64,000 bases of DNA, taken from contig NC_053492.1 in assembly GCF_905171775.1 (NCBI RefSeq), positions 189,803,317-189,867,316 of the forward strand. The letters run 5' to 3'. Positions 55,460 to 64,000 of the stretch are shown one piece after another. Numbering within the stretch: the stretch's first letter is position 1; every line of letters begins with the position of its first letter. The notes beneath the pieces were generated by a model that saw nothing but the letters and a program-made list of their open reading frames with translations, had not been told where the DNA came from and did not search any database. This DNA comes from Rana temporaria. Taxonomy: Eukaryota; Chordata; Amphibia; Anura; Ranidae. Both the position numbers and the translations under genes were made by a program.

Positions 55460-56240
55460 GAACGCATAGACATCACCAGACGCTGGATTTCATGCATTTC
55501 ACTTGCTGAAGACAAAACTGAAGGTAAAATGCCCCAAGAACAAACAGAAACTGAAGACAGTTGCAGTAGAGGCCTGGCGGGGCATCACTGGGGTGAAGCA
55601 AGCTATCAGTGAAGCAAGCCATCATTAGGCTGAAAAAAAAAAAACTATCAGAGAGATAGCAAAAACATTAGGTGTGGCCAAATCAACTGTTTGAAACATT
55701 CTCAAATAGAAAGAACGCTCCGGTGAGCTCAGCAACACCAAACGACCCGGAAGACCACAGAAAACCATTGTGGTGGATGACCGAAGAATTCTTTCCCTGG
55801 TGAAGAAGTTGATCTTGGTCTCATCTGTTCCAGAACTGTGAAGGCTTTTTTAGATGTTGTTTGGCAAACTCTAATCTGGCCTTCCTGTTTTTGAGGCTCA
55901 CCAATGAATTACATCTTGTGGTGAGCCCTCTGTTTTCACTCTGGTGAAGTCTTCTCTTGATTGTTGACTTTGACAAACATACACCTACCTCCTGGAGAGT
56001 GTTCTTGACCTGGCCAACTGTTGTGAACGGTGTTTTCTTCACCAGGGAAAGAATTCTTCGGTCATCCACCACAATGGTTTTATGTGGTCTTCCGGGTCGT
56101 TTGGTGTTGCTGAGCTCACCGGTGCGTTCTTTCTATTTGAGAATGTTTCAAACAGTTGATTTGGCCACACCTAATGTTTTTGCTATCTCTCTGATAGGTT
56201 TGTTTTGTTTTTTTCAGCCTAATGATGGCTTGCTTCACTG
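55460..56240. pseudogene. Scrambled, inverted Tc1 transposase pieces
   Basis: Plus strand 55494-55595 reads AFHLLKTKLKVKCPKNKQ (transposase C-terminus). Plus strand 55610-55807 reads TIREIAKTLGVAKSTV and KRPGRPQKTIVVDDRR, the N-terminal helix-turn-helix region. On the minus strand 56240-55821 carries that same N-terminal region and continues (TPFTTVGQVKNTLQEVGV). The N-terminal segment is thus present twice as 200-bp inverted copies separated by 230 bp, and C-terminal sense precedes N-terminal sense. Rearrangement, not a working gene. Confidence 0.75.
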
Positions 56241-56623
56241 ATAGTGACAGCTCTTTGGATCTCATATTGAGAGTTAACACCAACAGATTCCAAATGCAAA
56301 TAGCACACTTGAAATTAACTTTGGACCTTTTATCTGCTCCTTGTAAATGGAATAATGAGGGAATAACACACACCTGACCATGGAACAGATGAACGGCCAA
56401 TTGTGCCATTGCTTTTGGCCCCTTAAAAAGTGGGAGGCACATATACAAACTGTTGTAATTCCTACACCGTTCACCTGATTTGGATGTAAATATCCTCAAA
56501 TTAAAGCTGAAATTCTCCAGTTAAAGCACATCTTGTTTGTTTCATTTCAAATCTGTTGTGGTGGTGTATAGAGCCAAAAAGATTAGAATTGTGTTGATGT
56601 CCCAATATTTATGGACCTGACTG

Positions 56624-56655
56624 TAAATCCTGCATAATAATAATAATAATATTTT
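56624..56655 (+). repeat. Tail of the L2-like LINE
   Basis: taaatcctgcataataataataataat continues the LINE 3' end interrupted at 51869. Simple (ataat/aat) tails are typical of this LINE group. Confidence 0.7.
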
Positions 56656-56659
56656 AAGG

Positions 56660-57965
56660 CTTCCAGTATCCTAGTTACCCTAAAGCATATTTGAAGCCAA
56701 AAAAAATGTTATGCTTGATAATTAAAGAAGGGTTGCAAACCCTCCATGTTTTTTTTTTTTGCTATTTATGTCCTTGATTGGGGAGATTCACTCTCTCTAT
56801 ACAGTATGTCCTGGTGACTACTGTTACCTGGACCAAAAGTTAGGCACAATCCAAAATGTTAGGCTGTGACTTCCAAACAGTGCTGGCACAAGATCACCTA
56901 GTGCCCAGGGCGAAGATGCCAAACTGCCCCCCCCCCCAAGATGTATGAGCATTATGTGTCAGCCAAAATTCCCTCATTTCCTCCCAAGAAAAATCTAATA
57001 TTGATCTGCATGCCTATCCCCATCCCCTCTCCCAGGTCAAATTCCCTCCCACCCCCTAGCATAAATACCCTTCCCCTCCAAATCACCCCTCTGAGTATAA
57101 ATCCTCTACCCCTCAAATTTCCCCTCTGAGTCAAATCTTCCCCTCCTTCAAATCCCCCCAACTAACCCAAATCCCTCCAATCATCACAACTAGCACAAAC
57201 TCTCCCCTCCCCTTAAATGTCCTCTCCTAGCACAAATCACCACTATCGCAACCCCCTCAAATCCCCCTTCCCGTCACAAATCCCACTTACCCCCATCTCC
57301 TAGTCCTATCCCAGCATAAATCCCCTCAATTCCTCCCTCCTAACACATACCCCCCCCCCCCCCACACATGATTCGAGCACTAGAACTCTTCTCCCTCCCC
57401 CTCCTAGCACAAATATTCTCATCCCCAGAAAAAAATGTAAATTTAAGAAAACCCCACACTGATCTAACACTCCCAGTTTAGTAGCACTACAGTGACAGGA
57501 GCGAGAAGCTGGAGAGTAGGGAGATCACAATCAGCACCTCCTCCCAGCTCTCTCCTCCTCTACAGATTTGGCTTGTCTATTCTCACGTTAAGTTGACAGA
57601 AGTAGTAATGCAGCAGTCACTGCTCCTGTTTGCTTGTATTGGCAGGAACTCTCTATGCAATGTCCTCCCCACTTCACACAATACCACCGCACCCAGGGCA
57701 GCCGCCTCATCTGCTTTCTTTCCCCTTGTCTTGACCCTGTTTCTAAGTGGCAAACTTGTTGCAGTGACAACTGTCTTTTAAAGGATTTTACACATTTACT
57801 CTTACTTTCTGAGGTGTCTACAGAAAAAAAGTATAAATGGTAATCTCCCATAGATACACAGGCAAAATAAATGAATTGGGTTTTAACTCTAACCCCACTC
57901 TATCCCAGTGTTTTTTCAGTAGATGCACCCTTTAAAATAGTGCACAGTCCTGGGGCACACCAGTC
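56660..57965. other. C-rich minisatellite-like DNA and noncoding DNA
   Basis: 57010-57440 is a loose repeat of tcccctcc(t)agcacaaat-type units of about 20-30 bp. The rest of this interval shows no gene; frames at 57588-57851 are short and unsupported. Confidence 0.5.
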
Positions 57966-58165
57966 TGAGGGCTCGCTCACACCAGGATGTGTGTCCAAGT
58001 GTATATGTTTTTTTGCGTGTTCCTGCTCATTGCATTTTTAATAGGTGTGAACATATGCACATTTGCTAGATGAATGCCACCCACAGGTGACTGTGAAAGG
58101 CAGCACATTTTTCTGAGGAAAACATGAAATTTGGTATGTGTTACTGTACCTGGTGTGAACAACTA
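57966..58165. mobile_element. Small MITE (GGCTCGCTCACACCAGG ends)
   Basis: ggctcgctcacaccagg at about 57969 and cctggtgtgaac at about 58150 form inverted ends. An internal pair gtgtgaacatatgcac is present. No clear duplication; tentative. Confidence 0.4.
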
Positions 58166-58194
58166 AAATGTAGTCTTTGATGCAGAGTTCAATG

Positions 58195-58590
58195 GGTTGT
58201 AACTCTTCTCCTCCCAAATTCCTTCTCCTAGCACAAACCCCACACATCCCCCCTCCTAGGACAAATCCTCCTGCATCCCCCCTCCAAGCACACATCCCCA
58301 ATCTCCTCCTCCTAGCACAACACACCCAAATCTGTCCTACAAGCACAACCCCCCCCCCCCAATCCCCTCCCCTAGCATCAAACTGCCTGCTCATGAATCC
58401 CTACTCCTAGCGCAAACCCCCTGCTCCAAAATCACCACTCCTAGCACAAACTCCCTGCTCTAAAATCCCCACTCCTAGCACAACCCCCACTCCAAAATCC
58501 CCCCTCCTAGCACAACCCCCCAAATGTCCCCCTCCTAGCACAAACCCTCTGCTCCCAAATCCCTTACTCCTAGCATATACCCCCTGCTTT
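58195..58590. repeat. Minisatellite, units about 24-30 bp
   Basis: cccctcctagcacaaac(c)cc(c)tgctc(c)aaat-type units repeat at least ten times. It shares the ctcctagcacaaa word with the array at 57010-57440, so the two are parts of one array separated by other DNA. Confidence 0.75.
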
Positions 58591-58711
58591 GTATAGGCGT
58601 TGCAGGTAGGATCATAGGTCACAAGATGTGGGTAAAGGTTTTTGTAAGTTTAGTTCTCACTAGTCAAGGAACAAAATATATATTTTTTAAAAGTTGAAAA
58701 GTGTTTGTTAC

Positions 58712-58755
58712 CGCCAGTAGAGACCCGGGCATTCCGTATGGGGTTTTGACTCACA
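58712..58755 (-). CDS. Candidate 44-bp upstream exon of the VWD gene
   Basis: On the minus strand an acceptor (tttatgttttaatttgcag) and a donor (gtaaca) bound 44 bases. Read in the phase needed by the VWD exon it gives VSQNPIRNARVSTG and leaves one base, completing Gly at the junction before GSCSGYSDPHY. A Ser/Thr/Gly linker directly before a VWD module is plausible. Evidence is only splice signals, phase and linker composition; the intron would be 36.5 kb. Confidence 0.3.
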
Positions 58756-59149
58756 CTGCAAATTAAAACATAAAATTATTATATCAGATCATCGTCTATG
58801 ATAGGCTTTTCTCATTGAAATTCAGTACTAATATTAAGAGCTTCACTTTAGTAATGGGATAATTTATATCCAAATTGTGATCAAATTTTACTAGAAACTG
58901 GTGCATTGATTTTACCCAGTTACTACAGCCTGACATAGATTCTAGAAGCATTCACAATTCTGTTGATATCCAACTTATATTGGGTGCTTTTACCTTATAA
59001 AACAGAGCATTTTGACAAAGAATTCATATCCCCTTCCTCTTTTTAACTTCTACTTAGGTAATTGAAGTCATGTTAATGCACTTGCAACAGAAACAATTGA
59101 GTATTTTCCGTGATATTCTTTTTTATTTGCACTAACTTACAATTTTTCA

Positions 59150-59450
59150 GGACAAGCTTTCGGGGTATGTCCCCTTCTTCAAGATTCCAGCAGAACTAAT
59201 TCAACTAATTCACAATGATTTTAGCAGAATGTTAAAAAAAAGAAAATCTCTGGGGAAAAGGAAAAAAAACCCTGCAAACTGTGTAAATGAATCAATCCAT
59301 CTAAAAGTGTCACACACACAAAAGGGACCTTCAATACCACATGGTCATACAACTGCACTTGCAGGATTGTTGTCTACCTCATCCAGTGCAAAAGATGTAG
59401 CAATGGATTTTATGTTTGCTTTACAGCTAGCCGACCAGCCGCTGTAGTTA
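59150..59450 (+). pseudogene. Penelope-like GIY-YIG remnant
   Basis: From about 59270 the frame reads CKLC, then (after a stop) FNTTWSYNCTCRIVVYLIQ and CKRCSNGFYVCFT. CxxC upstream, then C-x4-VVYLIQCxxC...FYV, follows the order seen in Penelope-like endonucleases. It ends at about 59450 with no catalytic continuation. The preceding aagctttcggggtatgtccccttcttcaag also resembles sequence next to such elements. Confidence 0.55.
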
Positions 59451-59610
59451 TACTGTGGCAGGTTGGCACTGCTGCGCAAATCGCCATATGTATAAAAGTC
59501 GCTCCTTTAAGACAATCTAGCCAATGCGCGTGCCCAGCGGGCATGATGTCTGCCGGGCACCCGCAATCATTCGTGACCTAGCAGGAACATGGTTCTGTGT
59601 GTATAAACAC

Positions 59611-60315
59611 TAGACATGTGCACACTGAAATATTTTGTTTCAGAATTTAGTTTTCGTTCGAAAAATATAATTGTTTAGTTACTTCAGAAATTAGTTTTTA
59701 TTAATTTTGTTTTGTTAAAAAATGCATTAGTCTGAAAATCCAAATTAATTAAGGTTGAATCTGTCATTGAAGGCTTATGGTGTCTGTCAAATGTTCTAAG
59801 AAGATTCGACAAAGCAGGTAAACTGTACGACGCCGCAATCGTACATTTCCGGTCGAATGCTCCGCCCACAAGCTGTAGTAGAATTCTAATGTTGTATGAC
59901 TAGTAATAATTATATTTATTATTATTACTAGTCAACCAACATTAGAATTCTTCTATAGCCTATGGGCAGAGCATTTGATCGTGACGATCGTATGTTTTTA
60001 GGTGCTTTGTCGAATCTTCATGTCTCTATAATGTCGAATCTTTTCTCTCTATGTCGAATAATCTCGGACTAATAGAGTTAGGTTAGGCACATTCAACCGC
60101 AGGTTCGATAAACACAGATCGCTATTGTCACCGTCATGTCGAATCTTCTATCTATATTGAACTGTTGTTGCAACAAAACAAAAATAAAGCATTTTCTATG
60201 TCGGATCTTTTGGATTTCGGACTCTGCACATTCGTCATCGTTTGTTAAAACGAAGGCAAAAATCCCAGAAATTCAGATAAAAATGCATTTGGACGAAAAC
60301 GAATGCACGTGTCTA
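59611..60315. mobile_element. hAT MITE, 705 bp, with perfect 8-bp duplication
   Basis: Ends TAGACATGTGCA (left) and, reversed, TAGACACGTGCA (right); ataaacac is duplicated at 59603-59610 and 60316-60323. The middle is a strong palindrome (agaattctaatgttg...actagtaataat / attattactagt...caacattagaattct) centred at about 59920. A clean non-autonomous hAT foldback. Confidence 0.85.
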
Positions 60316-60453
60316 ATAAACACAGAGATCCACGTCCCATCAGGGGAGTAGAGGCAGATCCTGTGTTCCTAGTATATAGGAAAACCAATCGGTTTCCTCC
60401 CTTAGTCAGTCCCATCCCCCCCACAGTTAGAACACACCTAGGGAACACAATTA

Positions 60454-61049
60454 AGGCCTCGTACACACGACCGAGGAACTCGTCGTAAATGAAACATTGT
60501 TTTCCTCGACGAGTTCCTTGTTAGGCTTGTCGAGAAACTTGACAAGCTTTCTTTGTGTACACACTGTCAAGACCAAATCTCGTCGTTCTCAAACACGGTG
60601 ACATACAACACATACGACGACAGGGGAAGTTCGATTCCACTAGCACAACCCTTGGGGCTGCTTTTGCTAAACTCATGTTACTGCGTGTTAAGTAAGTTTG
60701 GTAGGAGACGATTTGCACTTTTCAGTCTGTTACAGCATGACAAATGTGTTATCTCCATTACAAACGATACTTTTACTAAAGGTGCACTCCCGTCTCATAC
60801 TTTATTCTGAGCATGCGCGGGTTTCTAAGCATACGCACGAATGTGTTTCTCGTCGAAAACCAACCCGACGAGGAACACGACAAGGAAATTGAGACTCCCG
60901 TCGAGGAAAAAGAGATTTTTTCTCGTCGAGTTCCTCGACAGTTTTCTTGATGAAAAACATACACACGACCGTTTTCATTGGCAAAAAAGCTCTGCCACCA
61001 AGTTTCTTGATGGATTCTGTTGAGGAAACGGTCGTGTATACAAGGCCAA
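60454..61049. mobile_element. Harbinger-like MITE (AGGCCTCGTACACAC ends)
   Basis: AGGCCTCGTACACACGACCG at the left pairs with cggtcgtgtatacaaggcc at the right. The interior shares ggggctgcttttgct, gagacgatt and cttttcagtctgttacagc with the 23801 family. TTA precedes the left end; the right flank is altered. Confidence 0.7.
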
Positions 61050-61060
61050 ACCCCTAGTGT

Positions 61061-61554
61061 TAACCACTTCCCTGCCAGTGACATTTATATAGTAATCAGT
61101 AAGTAGCCCCCATTATGAGTAAAAAATGTATAATAATAAAAATGACATAAATCGATCCTGTATTTTGTAGACGCTATAACTTTTGTACAAACCAATCAAT
61201 ATACTCTTATTGTGATTTTTTTACCAAAAATATGTAGAAGAATGCATATCAGCCTAAACTGATGAAGATATTTTTATTTTTTGGGGGATATTTATTATAG
61301 CAAAAAGTACAAAATATTGTGTTTTTCTCAAAATTGTCGCTATTTTTTGTTTATAGCGCAAAAAATGAAAAACTGCAGAGGTGATCAAATACCACCAAAA
61401 TAAAGCTATATTTGTGGGGTAAAAAGGACATAAATTTTGTTTGGATACAATGTCACATGACCACGCAATTGTCAGTTCAAGCGTCACAGTCCCGTATCGC
61501 AAAAAATGGATTGGTCAGGAAGGGGGCAAATCCTTCCAGGGCTGAATTGGTTAA
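61061..61554 (-). mobile_element. TTAA element, short copy 5
   Basis: Starts TTAACCACTTCCCTGCCAGT, ends gggctgaattggTTAA. Retains tttttgtttatagcgcaaaaaatgaa, gaggtgatcaaataccaccaaaa and cagcctaaactgatga, but lacks the GC-rich half present in the 1-kb copies. Confidence 0.75.
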
Positions 61555-61693
61555 AGTGTCCAATAATCAATATGTGAAAGAAATTGCAAATAATCTAATC
61601 TTCATGTAAATTCCACTTTGTCAAGTCACCACCAAGAATGAGATTCAATTCTGCTTACCAGATGAATACAGTATGACTCTTTGTTTTTTTTTT

Positions 61694-61937
61694 TTACTGA
61701 AGGCAAATCCACTTTGCACTACAAGTGCACTTGGAAGTGCAGTCGCTGTAGATCTGAGAGGGACATGCAAGGGAAATAAAAAACAGCATTTTTGCTTGCA
61801 CAGGATTTAATAATAAAATCAACAGAGCTTCCCCTCATTTCAGAGCTTTCCCTCAGATCTACAGCGATCTACAGCGACTGCACTTCCAAGTGCACTTTCA
61901 GTGCACTTGTAGTGCAAAGTGGATTTAACTTTAGTAA
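61694..61937. mobile_element. Foldback MITE, 244 bp
   Basis: ttactgaaggcaaatccactttgcactacaag-type left arm pairs with the right arm (...cttgtagtgcaaagtggatttaactttagtaa). Inner arms cttggaagtgcagtcgctgtagatctgag and its complement also pair. Flanks uninformative. Confidence 0.75.
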
Positions 61938-63240
61938 ATCAACCCCTTTATATATAAGAGCCATATGACGTGTAAAGAATGCATACAGGTCCACAATGCC
62001 AGCCTTCAAGTGTCTCTCTTTGTAAGACTGGTCCTCTTTCCAGTGAATACCAGCACAGGGCTCACCCCCAGGTCATTAAAATATGTATGCAGGGATGTAC
62101 CAAAAAGAAAAAAGAAAAAGAGAGAACCAAAGGCTCCACATTGTGTGAAAAATGCTGGATATTTATTTAAAACTAATAAAATTGCAAAGCAAAGAAATGT
62201 AAACAGCACTGCATACAATTCTGAGTTGTGTACGAAGCTTTGCACTTACAGTACACGCAATGCTGCCCCCTGTGCTCATTCCTCCAGAGTTGTGTCTCGC
62301 TAATACAGGAAGTGTGTTACTGGTCAGATCACCAGGTGAAAACAGAGTAGAAAAAGGCCAAAGAAAAGAAAACGAATGCAGCTACCGCATCTAATGATTG
62401 CTGTTGATACCTCCCTCATCTGTTACCAAGTGAAGACTTCATTGTTTCCTGACGATCGCACATTTGGTGTTTGCTGATACATCTTCATACCTACAGCCTT
62501 TCTGACCCTTTGAGCGTACGCTCACTTGGATTTAATATATCTGGTAAGCCTCCCCCTCTGGTGGCGGGTATTATCACTACATGTTTAGTTCATTAACAAT
62601 CACCGTGGGTTTGCAATAACCACTGTTGGAATTGGTTTATTCATCTATCAAGTTTATGTTTATCCATATGGACTTACACCTTTGTACACAGTTTAATTGG
62701 TGTTGGATATAGACAATCAGTGTCTTCTCATCATCATCCATTAGTTCATTTATTTATTGTGTTTATGAGAACCATATGGACTTACATTTGTTTACACTGC
62801 TTCATTGGTGTTTGACATAGACAATTAGTGTCTTTTCATTATTTATTTTTTAGCGCTACATTTTTTGTATTTGTTTTTTTTTTGCTTTCCTTTACTCACT
62901 GGATTGTGTGTAGCTGCTCACCACTACGATAGCACAGATTTATTTAGTTTTTTAGTACATGTGATGATGTCAAAACAAGCTCCACCCTACGTGTTTCATC
63001 ACAAATGATGTCTTTCACATATTGATTATTGGACAAGTTATTTCACTATTGTTTTATTTGGGCACTTACAGTAGGTGTTTGTGATATTGTGCTTTTAGCA
63101 GGACAGCGTCGCGCTGATACTCGGCGACAGGGTGCCGAGATCTCGCCGACATCTCACACTCACTGGAATAGTGACAGCACATCCCAGCAAGCGCGTCATA
63201 GAAGCGACGGGAGATCCGACTTGGATTCCCGCCAATTCTA
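61938..63240. other. Noncoding DNA with a small duplication
   Basis: A 120-bp imperfect duplication (ccatatggacttaca...tttacac...ttggtgtt(g/t)gatatagacaat(c/t)agtgtctt) occupies about 62660-62840. No gene is seen. Confidence 0.5.
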
Positions 63241-63244
63241 CACG

Positions 63245-63775
63245 TGTGCGGCGTTTGTTATGAATCCTGAGGGGGAAGTCCCCGCCGGATTTTAAATAAA
63301 AAATCCGGCATGGGTCCCCCCCTCAGGAGCATACCGGGCCCTTAGGTCTGTTATGGGTTGTAAGGAGAGCCCCCCTACGCCGAAAAAAACGGCGTAGGGG
63401 GTCCCCCTACAATCCATACCAGACCGTATCCAAAGCACGCTACCCGGCCAGCCAGGAAGGGAGTGGGGACGAGCGAGCGCCCCCCCCCCCTCCTGAGCCG
63501 TACCAGGCTGCATGCCCTCAACATGGGGGGGTTGGGTGCTCTGGGGCAGGGGGGCGCACTGCGGCCCCCCACCTCAGAGCACCCTGTCCCCATGTTGATG
63601 AGGACAGGGCCCCTTCCCGACAACCCTGGCCGTTGGTTGTCGGGGTATGCGGGCGGGAGGCTTATCGGAATCTGGGAGTCCCCTTTAATAAGGGGGCCCC
63701 CAGATACCGGCCCCCCCACCCTAAGTGAATGAGTATGGGGTACATCGTACCCCTACCCATTCACCTGCAAGAAAA
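63245..63775. repeat. GC-rich chain of hairpins
   Basis: At least five consecutive strong hairpins: aatcctgaggg...ccctcaggag with inner aatccgg/ccggatt; ccccctacgccg/cggcgtaggggg (63371-63403); gtgctctg...cagagcac with ccctgtccccatgttgatgaggacaggg; gggagtcccctttaataagggggcccc; and gtgaatgagtatggggta/tacccctacccattcac. No frame is convincing. The regular spacing suggests a structured mobile element rather than chance. Confidence 0.7.
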
Positions 63776-63911
63776 GTGGTAAAAACACAAATAAACCACA
63801 CAGTGTATTAAAATATTTTATTTTTCTGCTCCGGAGGCCGCCCCCTGTCTTCTTTATTAGCTCTTTTACCAGGGGGGGCTTCTTCTTTGACGTCTTCGGG
63901 TGGGTGGGGGC

Positions 63912-64000
63912 TAGGGTTGCCACCTCATCCCTTTAAAAAGGAACACATATTAATTACACAGGTTCTGTGGCTAATTAAGGAGGTAATTAGACTCATTTGG
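63912..64000. mobile_element. Left end of a further hAT-like element, cut by the window edge
   Basis: TAGGGTTGCCACCTCATCCC has the form of a hAT terminus and begins a new repeat. The other end is outside the window. Confidence 0.35.

Larger units (their letters stand above)
51870..56623. mobile_element. Tc1/mariner foldback transposon carrying three insertions
   Basis: CAGTCAGGTCCATAAATATT at the left and its complement at the right (ending 56623) are flanked by TA. The terminal inverted repeat extends for hundreds of bases (aatcaggtgaa(t/c)ggtgtaggaattacaacag on the left at 52860, reverse on the right at about 56470). Later insertions: 51969-52819, 52903-55370 and, inside the latter, 52928-53913. 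Cutting it out restores the L2 tail GCGCTATATAAATCC followed by (ataat)n. Confidence 0.85.

Noticed and set aside
60521..60984. Frames within 60454-61049
   Set aside because: Inside a foldback MITE shared with other copies; no conserved coding sense.

Overview
This is vertebrate nuclear DNA. The transposon assortment (BED-finger hAT, Tc1/mariner, L1/Tx1-type LINE, Penelope-like GIY-YIG fragments, many TTAA- and TTA-flanked foldback MITEs) and the intron sizes suggest an anuran amphibian, probably a ranid frog. There is no prokaryotic gene content and no CRISPR, rRNA or recognisable tRNA gene. Most open frames in the window are noise inside repeats. Well-supported coding content is: one intact hAT transposase, one spliced four-exon Myb/SANT-like gene, one nearly intact L1 element, and one host exon encoding a von Willebrand factor D (VWD) module. 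Two further small exons are only candidates.

Region 1 (1-20532) is one broken hAT element, its left end outside the window and its right end at 20532. Its own catalytic core is gone, replaced by a MITE fragment. Its C-terminal coding region is split by a 16,752-bp hAT element at 2733-19484, flanked by the perfect 8-bp duplication ctactggg and starting/ending with TAGTGTTG. This inner element is the most interesting object here. From its left end it reads rightward into an intact 1114-codon BED-hAT transposase (4109-7453). From its right end, on the minus strand, it reads leftward into a four-exon gene with Myb/SANT-like, acidic and coiled-coil parts (217 aa); every splice site is canonical and the reading frame stays open. 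Both subterminal regions carry the same GAATATTCG-type palindromes and agccaatcagag CCAAT boxes. The centre holds a 152-bp satellite of about 21 copies with a 912-bp higher-order pattern. The whole looks like a convergent two-gene hAT transposon.

Region 2 (20.5-22.3 kb) is the host genome proper: a possible acidic terminal exon (+ strand) and a clear VWD exon (- strand, 21991-22235) of a zonadhesin/FCGBP/tectorin-like gene. A 44-bp candidate exon at 58712-58755 (-) matches it in phase, which would make 22.2-58.7 kb a single transposon-filled intron.

Region 3 (23-64 kb) is a stack of transposons. TTA-flanked foldback MITEs (Harbinger-like) and TTAA-flanked elements (piggyBac- or Kolobok-like) recur throughout. 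An L1 copy (30892-36852, -) with one frameshift in ORF2 lies inside an older LINE on the + strand. Two solo LTRs can be delimited to the base. At 50.9-56.7 kb the nesting is four deep: L2-like LINE, then a rearranged Tc1 foldback, then a solo LTR, then a TTAA element. Penelope-like endonuclease remnants lie at 49.8 and 59.3 kb, and the window ends in a GC-rich chain of hairpins.
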